This document shows positions 43,289-52,430 of a DNA stretch of 64,000 bases, piece after piece. A program made the translations under genes and the position numbers. The DNA comes from J054 sp963850255 (GTDB lineage: Bacteria > Pseudomonadota > Gammaproteobacteria > Steroidobacterales > GCA-2729495), in the NCBI GenBank assembly GCA_963850255.1, contig CAWKLL010000044.1, forward strand, positions 3,444 to 67,443, read 5' to 3'. Numbering within the stretch: the stretch's first letter is position 1; every line of letters starts with the position of its first letter. The notes under the pieces were generated by a model, which worked only from the letters and a program-made list of their open reading frames with translations, searched no databases and had not been told where the DNA came from.

Positions 43289-43481
43289 ATTCCTGCCCAG
43301 GAGTGCCCAGGCGCAATTGTAGCGTGCAACTGACGTTTGCAGGCCTGGCGTGGATTTGCGTGTGGTGCAATTGCCAAAGATAAAGCCTCTATTTTTGCGC
43401 GCCTGGGCTTGCTTGACCCTTACCGAAGCGATTGCTAGCTTGCTTGATCAGGTAACGTCCTACCGCTTAGTTGAGTCTTTT

Positions 43482-43793
43482 GTGAACCGAAAATTTTCAG
43501 CGCTTGCCAGCATGCTGCTATTGGTCCTGCTGTCGGCCTGCGCCACCGCGCCGCCGGTGCAGGAGATGAGCGATGCGCGCCAGGCGATCGCGGCTGCGCG
43601 CCAGGCCGGCGCGGAGAGTCATGCCGCGGTCAAGTTGCAGGAAGCGGAATTGATGCTGGAGAGTGCTGAGAATTATCTGCAGACGGGTAGTTCGAATGGC
43701 TATTGGTCCGCGCGCCGCGCCGCGCTGAGTGCAAAAGACACCGCCCTGGACGCGCTGCTGGTGAGTCGTGGCGTGACCAATCCCGATCCCTGA
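43482..43793 (+). CDS. DUF4398 lipoprotein
   Basis: The 103-residue product from GTG 43482 has a signal peptide ending LLSAC (lipidated Cys near residue 20) and a helical DUF4398 body: MSDARQAIAAARQAGA, LQEAELMLESAENYL. ATG 43512 would leave too short a signal. It is probably an outer-membrane lipoprotein with a coiled-coil region; function unknown. The acylphosphatase frame starts two bases after its stop. Confidence 0.75.
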   Translation: MNRKFSALASMLLLVLLSACATAPPVQEMSDARQAIAAARQAGAESHAAVKLQEAELMLESAENYLQTGSSNGYWSARRAALSAKDTALDALLVSRGVTNPDP

Positions 43794-43794
43794 G

Positions 43795-44091
43795 TTGCCG
43801 GCGACTTTGACCGCTTCCATTTGCGCGCGCTTTTTTGTTGCCGGTCGGGTGCAAGGTGTTTTCTTTCGCGCCAGCTGTGCACAGGAAGCCCGTCGCCTGG
43901 GGATTTGTGGTTGGGCCAAAAACCTCAGCGACGGACGCGTGGAAGTGCTGGCCAGCGGCCCCGTCAAAGCAGTCGACGACCTCGCGCGCTGGCTCTCTCA
44001 CGGACCACCGCTGGCGAATGTGCAAAACATTGAAAGGCATGCGGAAGATCTGGCCATTGCCGCCCGCTTGTCCGACTTTCGCGTTGCTTGA
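43795..44091 (+). CDS. acylphosphatase
   Basis: The 98-residue protein starts at a TTG (43795), as no ATG or GTG lies in a suitable place; a second TTG is 12 bases on. The signature GRVQGVFFRASCAQEARRLG contains the catalytic Arg, and GWAKNLSDGRVEVLASG contains the catalytic Asn. It hydrolyses acyl phosphates such as carbamoyl phosphate. It follows the DUF4398 gene and is convergent with the transglycosylase gene. Confidence 0.92.
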   Translation: MPATLTASICARFFVAGRVQGVFFRASCAQEARRLGICGWAKNLSDGRVEVLASGPVKAVDDLARWLSHGPPLANVQNIERHAEDLAIAARLSDFRVA

Positions 44092-44108
44092 GTAACGTTC
44101 GGTAATAC

Positions 44109-44723
44109 CTACTGGCGAAACCAGCGCGAGCGCAGTCGCTCGAGTACTTTCTCCGGATAGCGGCGACTGCCAAGACTGCCGTTGTAACGTCCCAGGGCAC
44201 GGATCCAGTCGCCTGATTCCATGTCGTAGTAATAACGCAAGATCGTGCAGCCCATGCGCAGGTTGGTTTCAATATTAACCAGCCGGTCGTCGGGCCGGCC
44301 GATCTCTTCCAGCCAGAAGGGCATCACTTGCATGAGTCCCTGGGCACCGGCGACGGATACGGCATAGGCGTCAAAAGCGCTCTCGATGTCGATCACGGCC
44401 AGCACCATCTCAGGTGGCAGCTCCACCCGGGTGGCTTCCCAATGCACCTGCTTAAGAATGCGCACCCGTTCCTGCGGATCTTTAACCTGGTTTCCCAGCC
44501 GTAAGGCCATGTCCGTCAACCAGACCTGGGCATCAAAGCGATCGGGGAAACTCTTGCTCCGCTGCATGGCCTCGAGCAGCAGCTCCTTCAGGGCCGGGTC
44601 CGGGGTGCACCAGACCGGCAAGGGACTGGTCAGCAAGACAGCCGCCAGCAGCCATTGGCGGCGCGTCAGCCTAGCTGTCCCGGGTCGCCTGGATGCGTTG
44701 GCGTAAAATTCCGACTGCATCAT
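44109..44723 (-). CDS. SLT-type lytic transglycosylase
   Basis: The 204-residue protein has a hydrophobic N-terminal signal (LTRRQWLLAAVLLTSPLPVWC) and a lysozyme-like SLT domain: catalytic Glu in AVIDIESAFDAYAVS, then AGAQGLMQVMPFW and LGRYNGSLGSRRYP. It cleaves peptidoglycan in the periplasm. The ATG lies 53 bp inside the end of proS, giving an unusually long overlap; there is no later in-frame ATG before the signal, so a GTG/TTG-type alternative is not obvious. Confidence 0.88.
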   Translation of the reverse strand: MMQSEFYANASRRPGTARLTRRQWLLAAVLLTSPLPVWCTPDPALKELLLEAMQRSKSFPDRFDAQVWLTDMALRLGNQVKDPQERVRILKQVHWEATRVELPPEMVLAVIDIESAFDAYAVSVAGAQGLMQVMPFWLEEIGRPDDRLVNIETNLRMGCTILRYYYDMESGDWIRALGRYNGSLGSRRYPEKVLERLRSRWFRQ

Positions 44724-46392
44724 CTATGTCCAGTTGTTCCTCTAAGCCGCTGCGCCGTGATCGATACTCTAGCTGACCGGCCTTCAGGCCGCGCTCGCCA
44801 AGGACCAGCCGATGGGGAATGCCAAGCAGGTCCGCATCGGCGAACTTCACGCCAGGTCTTGCATCGCGATCATCTAAAAGCACCTCGAGGCCTGCCGCCT
44901 GCAGATCTTCGTAGACCTGGTTAACCGCCTGTGTGACGGCTGGCGCATTCTTGGGGTTTAGTTCTAACAGAACGACCTGGAAAGGCGCCATGGGTTCTGG
45001 CCAGATAATGCCCTGCTCATCGTGGTTCTGCTCGATGGCCGCAGCAACGATGCGGGATACGCCGATACCGTAGCAGCCCATCAGCATGGGCACTTTGCGA
45101 CCATTCTGGTCGAGCACCGTGGCGTCCATGCTGCGGGTGTATTTGTCGCCCAGTTGAAAAATATGTCCCACCTCGATACCGCGTGCGATAGCCAGTTTAC
45201 CGCCGCCGTTAGGGCTCGGGTCGCCGTCGACAACATTGCGAAGGTCGGCCGCCTGCGCCAGCGGCAGGTCGCGCTGCCAGTTTACGCCGCGCAGATGCGT
45301 GTCATCGGCGTTAGCGCCACAGACAAAATCAGCCAGCGCCAGCGCGCTGTGGTCGGCGATCAGCGGGATACCAACTTCCACCGGGCCGACAAAGCCAGGC
45401 GTGCAACCCAGTGCGGCGACGATTTCCTCGCTGCTGGCCAGGCGCAGGGGACTGGCCACTGCCTCCAGGCCGGCCGCCTTTACCGCATTCAATTCATGGT
45501 CGCCCCGCAGGGCCAAGGCAACCAGTCCCGCTTCGGCGCCGGCGACGATCAAGGTTTTGATGCAGCGACTGGCAGGCAATTCAAAAAATTCACTGACCTG
45601 CTGCATGTTTCTGATTGCCGGCGTATCGACGCGGCTCATGGCTTCACCGGGCTCCGGGCGTTCGCCCGGCGGCGCCAGCGCCGCGGCCATTTCAACGTTA
45701 GCGGCATAGCCGTCATCCGCGCACCAGGCGATGGCATCTTCACCGGAGTCAGCCAGTACATGAAACTCCTGCGAACGGGCGCCACCGATTTCACCGCTAT
45801 CGGCTTCCACCGGTCGGAAGCCCAGGCCCAGGCGCGTGAATATCCGCGCGTAGGCCGCGGCCATGACCTGGTAGGTCTGCTCCAGAGAGTCCTGGTCAAT
45901 ATGAAAGGAGTAGGCGTCCTTCATCAGAAACTCACGCGCACGCATAACGCCGAAGCGCGGTCGAATCTCATCGCGAAATTTTGTCTGAATCTGGTAGTAA
46001 TTGACCGGCAGCTGCTTGTAGCTCTGCAGCTCGCGCCGGGCGATGTCAGTGATAACTTCTTCGTGCGTTGGACCAAAGCAAAATTCACGCTCGTGCCGGT
46101 CGCGCATGCGCAGCAGCAGTGATCCGTAGATCTCCCAGCGACCGCTTTCCTGCCACAGCTCCGCGGGTTGCACCGCCGGCATCAGTAATTCCAGTGCGCC
46201 GGCGCGGTCCATTTCTTCGCGCACCACCTGTTCGACTTTGCGCAGAACCCGCAATCCCATGGGCATCCAGGTAAACAGTCCCGACGCCAGTCGGCGTAGC
46301 AGTCCGGCCCGCAGCATCAGCTGATGACTGATGATCTCTGCTTCGGCAGGGACTTCTTTGAAGGTGGTCAGGGGCAGTTGGCTCAGGCGCAT
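44671..46392 (-). CDS. proS: prolyl-tRNA synthetase
   Basis: I chose ATG 46392 (MRLSQLPLTTFKEVP). The 573-residue class II synthetase equals the E. coli length. Motifs: LLMPAVQPAELWQESGRW, motif 2 with FRDEIRPRFGVMRAREFLMKDAYSFH, and a central editing domain (about 220-400) with SRCIKTLIVAG. Motif 3 appears as LMGCYGIGVSRIVAA. It charges tRNA-Pro and edits Ala-tRNA-Pro. Confidence 0.97.
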   Translation of the reverse strand: MRLSQLPLTTFKEVPAEAEIISHQLMLRAGLLRRLASGLFTWMPMGLRVLRKVEQVVREEMDRAGALELLMPAVQPAELWQESGRWEIYGSLLLRMRDRHEREFCFGPTHEEVITDIARRELQSYKQLPVNYYQIQTKFRDEIRPRFGVMRAREFLMKDAYSFHIDQDSLEQTYQVMAAAYARIFTRLGLGFRPVEADSGEIGGARSQEFHVLADSGEDAIAWCADDGYAANVEMAAALAPPGERPEPGEAMSRVDTPAIRNMQQVSEFFELPASRCIKTLIVAGAEAGLVALALRGDHELNAVKAAGLEAVASPLRLASSEEIVAALGCTPGFVGPVEVGIPLIADHSALALADFVCGANADDTHLRGVNWQRDLPLAQAADLRNVVDGDPSPNGGGKLAIARGIEVGHIFQLGDKYTRSMDATVLDQNGRKVPMLMGCYGIGVSRIVAAAIEQNHDEQGIIWPEPMAPFQVVLLELNPKNAPAVTQAVNQVYEDLQAAGLEVLLDDRDARPGVKFADADLLGIPHRLVLGERGLKAGQLEYRSRRSGLEEQLDIDDAVGILRQRIQATRDS

Positions 46393-46506
46393 GGGTATTC
46401 CAGCTGGGCGATAAATCCGCCGCAATTCTAGAACCTCCTGCGCTGTCTCGCACGATTGTTACGTTTGCCGTTGACCGGCAGGGCTTCGAGAGGTTAGAAC
46501 ACGCGC

Positions 46507-47130
46507 ATGTCGGCTCTGGCCCACAATCGCTCCGTCGTTGCGCGGGAGGGCCTGATCTGGCTGTTCCTGATGCTTGTTATCGCCGTTGTGATCTATCGGC
46601 TGGGCGGCGGCTATTGGACCAGTTTGCCGCTGGGTATTTTTGTCGGGCTGTTTATGCTGTTCCGTGATCCCGCCCGGGATGTCCCGCCCTTGCCGCTGGG
46701 TGTGCTGGCGCCCGTAGACGGGCGCGTGCTGAGTGCCGAAGAGACAGCCACGGGTCCGATCAATGGGCGTTGGCAATGCGTGAGAATTCGCTGTAACCCC
46801 CTGGGTGCCTACACTGTGCGTGCGCCCATTGAAGGCGGCGTGCACTGCCTGACCGAAGCTATGTGCAGCGCCGGCATCGTAGACGGCTTGTGGTTGCGCA
46901 GCGAGGAAAACGACGATGTGATTCTGCTGTTTCCTGGCGCCATCCGTGCATTACGGCCACGGGCGTTTGTGCGTTTCGGCGAGCGCCTGGGGCAGGGGCA
47001 ACGCTTTGCCTATTTGCGCCTGGCGCCCGTGGCCGAGGTTTATTTACCGGTTACGGCCCAATTGCGCGTCAGCGTGGGGCAACGCGTAGCGGCTGGCGTC
47101 AGCCCATTGGCAGACCTGAGGCGCAGCTAA
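46507..47130 (+). CDS. phosphatidylserine-decarboxylase-like protein lacking catalytic residues
   Basis: The 207-residue protein has the N-terminal hydrophobic segment of small PSD proteins (about 15-50), FRDPARDVPP (52-61) and PVDGRV (69-74). PSD enzymes need an Asp-His-Ser triad and cut themselves at a Gly-Ser to form pyruvoyl. Here Asp (D71) is kept. The His region reads NPLGAYTVRAPIEGG, with no His, and the cleavage region reads RLAPVAEVYLP (171-181), with no Gly-Ser. It therefore looks like a pseudoenzyme. The next gene is pssA. Whether it regulates lipid synthesis or binds phosphatidylserine is unknown. Confidence 0.78.
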   Translation: MSALAHNRSVVAREGLIWLFLMLVIAVVIYRLGGGYWTSLPLGIFVGLFMLFRDPARDVPPLPLGVLAPVDGRVLSAEETATGPINGRWQCVRIRCNPLGAYTVRAPIEGGVHCLTEAMCSAGIVDGLWLRSEENDDVILLFPGAIRALRPRAFVRFGERLGQGQRFAYLRLAPVAEVYLPVTAQLRVSVGQRVAAGVSPLADLRRS

Positions 47131-47209
47131 CTGCGGCAGAGGTCGGCCTGAGCGGATGTTTTCGCGGGCTTTAGGTGGCAAACTGGCCACTCCCCAGCGC
47201 CGGACAGCC

Positions 47210-48001
47210 ATGGACGAACAACCGCCAAAAACCTCGTCGCCACGCCGCGGCGCGATATACCTGCTTCCGAACCTGCTCACCACGGGCGCTCTGTTCGCTG
47301 GCTTTTACGCCATTATTGGCGCCATCGACGGCAACTATCAGCGCAGCGCCATTGCCCTGTTTATTGCTATGGCGCTGGATGGGCTGGATGGACGCATGGC
47401 GCGCCTGACGGGCACCGAGTCCGAATTCGGCAAGCAATACGACAGTCTCTCGGACCTGGTCGCGTTTGGATTGGCGCCGGCCCTGATCGTCTATCAATGG
47501 GGGCTGGTGCGCCTGGCCGAATACGGCTGGATCTGGGGCAAGCTGGGCTGGCTGGCAGCCTTTTTGTACGCGGTTTCGGCAGCGCTGCGTTTAGCCCGTT
47601 TCAACGTTGGCGAAAGCAACTCGGACGGACGCTTTTTCGAGGGACTGCCCAGCCCGTCGGCCGCCGGTCTGGTGGTCAGCATGGTCTGGCTGGGCACCGA
47701 GCTTGGCTGGTCCGGCAGCACCGCTCTGGCGTTGGCCTGTGCGCTTACCACGGCCGCCGGCGCGCTGATGGTTTCGCATCTGGCTTACTACAGCTTCAAG
47801 GAAGTCAGCCCGCGCGGCAAAATTTCCTTCACCTACGTGTTCGTAATTCCGTTGATCTTTGTGTTGATTGCGTTGAATCCGCCGGTGGTGATTTTTCTGA
47901 TCGCCTGCAGTTACGCGGCTTCCGGTCCGGTAATAGCTGTCTGGCGCTGGCAGCGCCGTCGTGCGCGGCGCCGGGCCAGTGTCAAGCCCGGTGAAGTCTG
48001 A
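47210..48001 (+). CDS. pssA: CDP-diacylglycerol-serine O-phosphatidyltransferase
   Basis: I chose ATG 47210 (MDEQPPKTSSPRRGAIYLLPNL) because PssA sequences start shortly before RRG-I-YLLPN; ATG 47156 adds 18 residues. The 263-residue membrane protein has the CDP-alcohol motif DGLDGRMARLTGTESEFGKQYDSLSD split over a break: DGLDGRMAR then FGKQYDSLSD. It makes phosphatidylserine. The gene follows the PSD-like gene, as in typical psd/pssA pairs. The PSD partner here seems inactive, so phosphatidylethanolamine must come from another decarboxylase. Confidence 0.92.
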   Translation: MDEQPPKTSSPRRGAIYLLPNLLTTGALFAGFYAIIGAIDGNYQRSAIALFIAMALDGLDGRMARLTGTESEFGKQYDSLSDLVAFGLAPALIVYQWGLVRLAEYGWIWGKLGWLAAFLYAVSAALRLARFNVGESNSDGRFFEGLPSPSAAGLVVSMVWLGTELGWSGSTALALACALTTAAGALMVSHLAYYSFKEVSPRGKISFTYVFVIPLIFVLIALNPPVVIFLIACSYAASGPVIAVWRWQRRRARRRASVKPGEV

Positions 48002-48004
48002 GCG

Positions 48005-48697
48005 TTGACAGTGAGTTTGCCGCTCTCCAGTCTGCAGCGTCGTGCCCTGGCTGTGATGGAAATCCCCGTCTGGCAGCCTATCGAAGCTGAGCCGGTGGCA
48101 GAGCCCGAAACAGGCTTGCCGGCTGCAGAGGTCAGCGCTGACTGGTCAACGCTGGCAGCCGAAGTCTCGGTCTGCACGCGCTGTGCTTTGCACCAGTCGC
48201 GCACCCGGACGGTATTTGGTGTCGGTCACGCCGATGCCGACTGGCTGATCATCGGCGAAGCTCCGGGCGCGGACGAGGATCGTCAGGGCGAACCGTTTGT
48301 TGGCCGGGCCGGGCAATTGCTGAACGAAATGTTGCGCGCCGTCGGTCAGTCTCGCGAAGCAGTCTATATCGCCAATATCCTCAAGTGCCGCCCGCCGAAT
48401 AATCGCGATCCGAAGCCGGACGAGGTGCAGTCCTGCGACTCGTATCTGCGTCGCCAGATCGAGCTGATTAACCCGCGCATTATTCTTGCCGTGGGCCGGA
48501 TTGCCGCCCAGAACCTGCTGCACAGCGAGCAACCCGTGGGTCGCTTGCGGGGTCAGGTGCACCGCGTACAGGGTCTGGATATTCCATTGGTGGTGACCTA
48601 TCACCCGGCCTATCTGCTGCGCAGTCCCGGGGAAAAGCGTAAGGCCTGGGATGATCTTTGCCTGGCTCGCGCTACCTTGCAGGCTGGTGTGGCATGA
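48005..48697 (+). CDS. uracil-DNA glycosylase, family 4-like (4Fe-4S)
   Basis: The 230-residue protein has the motif GEAPGADEDRQGEPFVGRAGQLL (split as GEAPGADEDRQGEPF and GRAGQLL), the family 4 catalytic region, and TYHPAYLLRSP. Iron-sulfur cysteines lie in VCTRCALHQ, LKCRPP and QSCDSY. It removes uracil from DNA. The start is uncertain: TTG 48005 or GTG 48011; neither has a strong ribosome site. The stop overlaps rimI by 4 bp. Confidence 0.9.
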   Translation: MTVSLPLSSLQRRALAVMEIPVWQPIEAEPVAEPETGLPAAEVSADWSTLAAEVSVCTRCALHQSRTRTVFGVGHADADWLIIGEAPGADEDRQGEPFVGRAGQLLNEMLRAVGQSREAVYIANILKCRPPNNRDPKPDEVQSCDSYLRRQIELINPRIILAVGRIAAQNLLHSEQPVGRLRGQVHRVQGLDIPLVVTYHPAYLLRSPGEKRKAWDDLCLARATLQAGVA

Positions 48698-49179
48698 GTG
48701 CGGCCCTGGATGATTTGCCGCTCGGCATTCGCCGCATGGCTCAGGATGATGTGAAGGCTGTAGCGGCCCTTGAGCAGTCCGTTTACGACTTTCCCTGGAC
48801 CGCGGGTATCTTTCGAGATTGCTTGCTGGCCGGCTACACCAGTGTGGTTCTGGAACAGGCGGGTGAAGTTGCGGGTTACTCGATCATGTCGGTGGCAGCG
48901 GGTGAGGGGCACCTGCTGAATATTTGCCTGGCGGAGCGGCTGCGTGGCCAGGGTATTGGCAGTGAATTGCTGCAATACATGCTCGAGCGTGGTTGCGAGG
49001 CGGGTGCGGAACGCCTGTTTCTTGAAGTGCGTCCCTCCAACAAGGTAGCCATGCGTTTATATCGGCGGCTGGGCTTTCAAGTCGTGGGTGTGCGCCGCGC
49101 CTATTATCGCGCCGCTGGTGGTAAAGAAGACGCGGTGGTTTTTGTGCGCCGCTTAGCTGAAGGCTCTGTTGCCAGCTAA
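48694..49179 (+). CDS. rimI: ribosomal protein S18-alanine N-acetyltransferase
   Basis: ATG 48694 (MSAALDDLPLGIRRMAQDD) overlaps the glycosylase stop. The 161-residue GNAT enzyme contains LAERLRGQGIGSELLQYM (acetyl-CoA loop R/Q-x-x-G-x-G/A), LEVRPSNKVAMRLYRRLGF and VVGVRRAYY. RimI acetylates S18. In Gammaproteobacteria it often sits beside this type of glycosylase or tsaB, as here. Confidence 0.93.
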   Translation: MSAALDDLPLGIRRMAQDDVKAVAALEQSVYDFPWTAGIFRDCLLAGYTSVVLEQAGEVAGYSIMSVAAGEGHLLNICLAERLRGQGIGSELLQYMLERGCEAGAERLFLEVRPSNKVAMRLYRRLGFQVVGVRRAYYRAAGGKEDAVVFVRRLAEGSVAS

Positions 49180-49195
49180 CGAAGGGCAGGCCAGG

Positions 49196-50464
49196 GTGCA
49201 TTTCTGGCGCCAGCGGCCGGCACTCGGCTGGGCATTGTATGACTGGGCCAATTCGGCCTTTTCCCTGACGGTGGTGACAGCCTTTGTGCCGGTGCTGTTG
49301 GCCGACTATTGGAACGACGGAGCGACTGCTGCGGTAACGACTTTCCGTCTCGGTATTGCCAATGGCGCTGCCAGTTTACTGGTGGCCCTGATGGCGCCGT
49401 TGATTGGTGCGATTGCTGACCGGGCCGGTCGCCGCAAACGCACCCTGCTGATTTTCACCACGCTGGGCGTGGTAATGACGGCGGCTTTGCCGTTGGCAGC
49501 TGCAGGGCAGTGGTTGCTGGCCTTAAGTTGCTATGCCCTGGCATCCGTTGGCTTTGCATCCAGTAATTCCCTGTATGACTCGCTGCTGGTCGACGTTACC
49601 GAAAGACCGCGCTACGACCAGGTATCTGCCTTCGGCTTTAGCCTGGGTTACATCGGCGGCGCGCTGTTGTTTACGCTGAATGTTGCGATGGTTGCCAGCC
49701 CGCAGAGTTTTGGTCTGGCCGATGCCGGTCAGGCCGTGCGAGTGTCATTCATGACGGTGGCGGTCTGGTGGGCGCTGTTTACCCTGCCGCTGATTTGGTG
49801 GGTACATGAACCGCGCGTTGCCGCGCCGCCGATGGCGGTCGCGATTCGTGCCGGTATCAGCGAATTGCTGGCTACGTTGAAGGCGTTGCGCGCGCAACCC
49901 GATGTCTGGCGCTTCCTGATGGCCTACTGGCTGTATATCGACGGCGTCTACACGATTATCAAGATGGCTGTGGATTTCGGCATGGCGCTGGGGCTGACTA
50001 CCCAGGATCTGATTCTGGCGATTCTGCTGACCAACTATGTGGGGTTCCCGGCTGCGCTGGTGTTCGGCTGGATTGGTCGTCGCTACGGGCCGCGCTTCGG
50101 CTTGTATCTGGCGCTGACGGTTTACATTCTGGCCACCATTGCCGCCAGTTTTATTCAGACCGAGATGCATTTTTATGTGCTGGCGTTTTGCATCGGCCTG
50201 GTGCAGGGCGGCGTGCAGAGTCTCAGTCGCTCACTGTTTGCGCGCCTGATCCCCGCCGGCAAAACGGGCGAGTATTTCGGCTTCTACAACATGCTGGGCA
50301 AGTTTGCCGCGATCATTGGTCCGGTACTGGTTGGCGTGGTGGCGCTTTGGACCGACAGCCAGCGGCTAGGCTTGCTGTCGATCCTGTTGTTGCTTTTGCT
50401 GGGTCTGGGTCTGCTTACGCGCGTCGGCTCGCAGCTTGCCGATGGGAAGGGTGGAAGCGCCTGA
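49196..50464 (+). CDS. MFS transporter, UMF1 family
   Basis: I chose GTG 49196 (MHFWRQRPALGWALYDWAN), preceded by AAGGGCAGG; a TTG 27 bases upstream overlaps rimI. The 422-residue protein has twelve hydrophobic segments and the family signature ALYDWANSAFSLTVVTAF, with APLIGAIADRAGRRKR in the first loop. UMF1-like carriers are related to vacuolar Atg22 amino-acid exporters; the substrate is unknown. The 3' end overlaps tgpA by 50 bp convergently. Confidence 0.85.
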   Translation: MHFWRQRPALGWALYDWANSAFSLTVVTAFVPVLLADYWNDGATAAVTTFRLGIANGAASLLVALMAPLIGAIADRAGRRKRTLLIFTTLGVVMTAALPLAAAGQWLLALSCYALASVGFASSNSLYDSLLVDVTERPRYDQVSAFGFSLGYIGGALLFTLNVAMVASPQSFGLADAGQAVRVSFMTVAVWWALFTLPLIWWVHEPRVAAPPMAVAIRAGISELLATLKALRAQPDVWRFLMAYWLYIDGVYTIIKMAVDFGMALGLTTQDLILAILLTNYVGFPAALVFGWIGRRYGPRFGLYLALTVYILATIAASFIQTEMHFYVLAFCIGLVQGGVQSLSRSLFARLIPAGKTGEYFGFYNMLGKFAAIIGPVLVGVVALWTDSQRLGLLSILLLLLLGLGLLTRVGSQLADGKGGSA

Positions 50465-52430
50465 CGGCCTCCGCGAAGGCCTTGTCAGCGGCGGCTGATG
50501 TGTCTCCGTCGTAACGCAATCGGACATAGTTGCCAAACAAGGCTGCTAGTTCAGCGCCGATATCCGGACGCATGTCTGCGCTAGCGCGGGCGTATTCCAG
50601 CGGGCCTTCTTCCGCCCGGCGTGGCCTGGCCGCTTTGCCGGTGCGCAGGCAAAGTTCGCGGTAGGCGCGCGACAGGGTGCTGCGCTGCGGGCGATACAGG
50701 CGCTGCTGGTACCAGGCGAGCAGCAACATGCAAACGGCGACTAACACCGCCATGGCAATAATCAGATAGCGTGTAGCACGCTCGGGCAGCCCGGCCAGGC
50801 CAAGCAGATCGGACTGGCTGTCAGGTCCGAAAGCCAGCACCCAGCGATTCCAGGCCGCATTGACGGCATCCCAGCTCATAAACAACTGATCGGCCAGTCG
50901 GCTGCTGCGCAAACTTTCGGCGCGACCAAGACTGCCGCTGTCGATGGCCGCATCCATGCCCCATTCGATGCGCTCCGGCGCCACCGCAGCGGTGGGATCG
51001 AAGCGCTGCCAGCCGTCGTCAAGCCAGACCTCCACCCAGGCGTGCGCGTCAGCCTGGCGTACCAGCCAATAGTTGCCGAGCGGATTTAATTCGCCGCCCT
51101 GATAACCGGTAACCACTCGGGCGGGAATATTTGCCGCACGGGCCAGCACCGCAAACGCCGATGCATAATGGCCGCAGAAGCCTTCCCGGGTATTGAACAG
51201 AAAATCGTCGACGGATTCCGCGCCCAGCAGGGCCGGCGTGAGACTGTAAAAAAAAGGCTGTTCGCGAAAAGTACGCAGAATGGTGGCGAGGAATTCGCTG
51301 TCACTGGCGCTCTCGTTGCGAAGTTGTCGCGCAAACTCGCGGCTGCGCGGGTTGCTGCCATCGGGCAGCCAGGTGTCGGCTGCGCGGGCGCGCTCGGTCA
51401 TGGATCCGGGCGTGGTGCCGCCCAGCGCGGCGCGCGCCCGATAGGAGAGTCGCTGGTCCAGCGGGGTAAAGCTGACCAGCTCGAAGGCTGAATTCAGTGC
51501 CGCGCGCGGCGCCTCCGATTTCAGCAGGGTTTCCAGGGCCAGCAGCCAGCGCGAACTGCTGGGTTCCAGGGTGATCTCGTAATCGACCCTGGTTGCATTG
51601 ACGTCGACTTGTTCCACCAGCTTTGGCAGGTAGCCGGTGGTGCGTCGCTCCCAGCGACGGCCGTCGAAGCGGTTGAGTACCGGGCCGCGCCAATACAGGT
51701 CGGCGCCGCGTGGAATTTCGCCGTCAAAGCGCGCCCGGAAGGCCACTTTGTCGGACAGCGCCAGTTCGGATATGTCGCCGGGACTCATGCTGTCGGCCAG
51801 TCCCGTGGTCGCGGCACCGCTTCTTTGCGGCAGCGACCAGAAAGGTCCGGGCACGCGCGGGAACAGCAGAAACAAGATCAGCATCAGCGGCAAAGCCTGC
51901 AGCAGCAGTCGGCCGGCGGTGGCAAGGGCGCGGCCGGGATGCAAGGGATGATCGCTGCGCGAAATCTGCAACAAGGCGGTTGTCGTGATCATGACCGCAA
52001 ACAGCAGGTAGGGCGGACCCCACAGGGCCTGTTCGCGCAGGAAAGCCGCGAATAACAGGAAGAAGCAAATGAACACGACGACGGCGCGGTCTCTGTGGCC
52101 GCGCGTTTCCAGCAGTTTCATGGCAACCATTACCATCAGCAGGCCGGAACCGGCGTCGATCCCGGATACCTGCCGGTAGGTCAACAGAATTCCGGCGAAA
52201 CCAAACAAAGTCAGTGGCACGCGCACCCAGGCCGTTGGCAATCCGTGCCGCTGATAGGCGGCATATAGACGCCAGGCGGTAATGCCAAATACCAGCAGCG
52301 GAACCCAGGGGTGTACATGCGGAACGTGGGGCAGCACGGCCACTAGCACCGCCGCTGTAAGCCATAGCAGCTGGCCGGTAGATTCGGCCGAGGATTCCAG
52401 CCGCCGTTCGCCCCTCGTGCTGCTGGTCAT
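50415..52430 (-). CDS. tgpA: TgpA, membrane transglutaminase-like protein
   Basis: The 671-residue protein has about six N-terminal membrane segments (DUF3488) and a periplasmic transglutaminase domain: catalytic Cys in TREGFCGHYASAFAVLARAA, His in DAHAWVEVW and Asp in FDPTAAV. One more membrane segment lies near 555-575. In Pseudomonas aeruginosa TgpA is essential in some conditions. It follows the DUF58 gene with a 4-bp overlap; order moxR-DUF58-tgpA is conserved. Confidence 0.93.
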   Translation of the reverse strand: MTSSTRGERRLESSAESTGQLLWLTAAVLVAVLPHVPHVHPWVPLLVFGITAWRLYAAYQRHGLPTAWVRVPLTLFGFAGILLTYRQVSGIDAGSGLLMVMVAMKLLETRGHRDRAVVVFICFFLLFAAFLREQALWGPPYLLFAVMITTTALLQISRSDHPLHPGRALATAGRLLLQALPLMLILFLLFPRVPGPFWSLPQRSGAATTGLADSMSPGDISELALSDKVAFRARFDGEIPRGADLYWRGPVLNRFDGRRWERRTTGYLPKLVEQVDVNATRVDYEITLEPSSSRWLLALETLLKSEAPRAALNSAFELVSFTPLDQRLSYRARAALGGTTPGSMTERARAADTWLPDGSNPRSREFARQLRNESASDSEFLATILRTFREQPFFYSLTPALLGAESVDDFLFNTREGFCGHYASAFAVLARAANIPARVVTGYQGGELNPLGNYWLVRQADAHAWVEVWLDDGWQRFDPTAAVAPERIEWGMDAAIDSGSLGRAESLRSSRLADQLFMSWDAVNAAWNRWVLAFGPDSQSDLLGLAGLPERATRYLIIAMAVLVAVCMLLLAWYQQRLYRPQRSTLSRAYRELCLRTGKAARPRRAEEGPLEYARASADMRPDIGAELAALFGNYVRLRYDGDTSAAADKAFAEAVRRFHPSHRQAASRRA

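Noticed and set aside
45022..46122. A 366-residue forward open frame inside proS
   Set aside because: Antisense to prolyl-tRNA synthetase, which matches its family along the full length.
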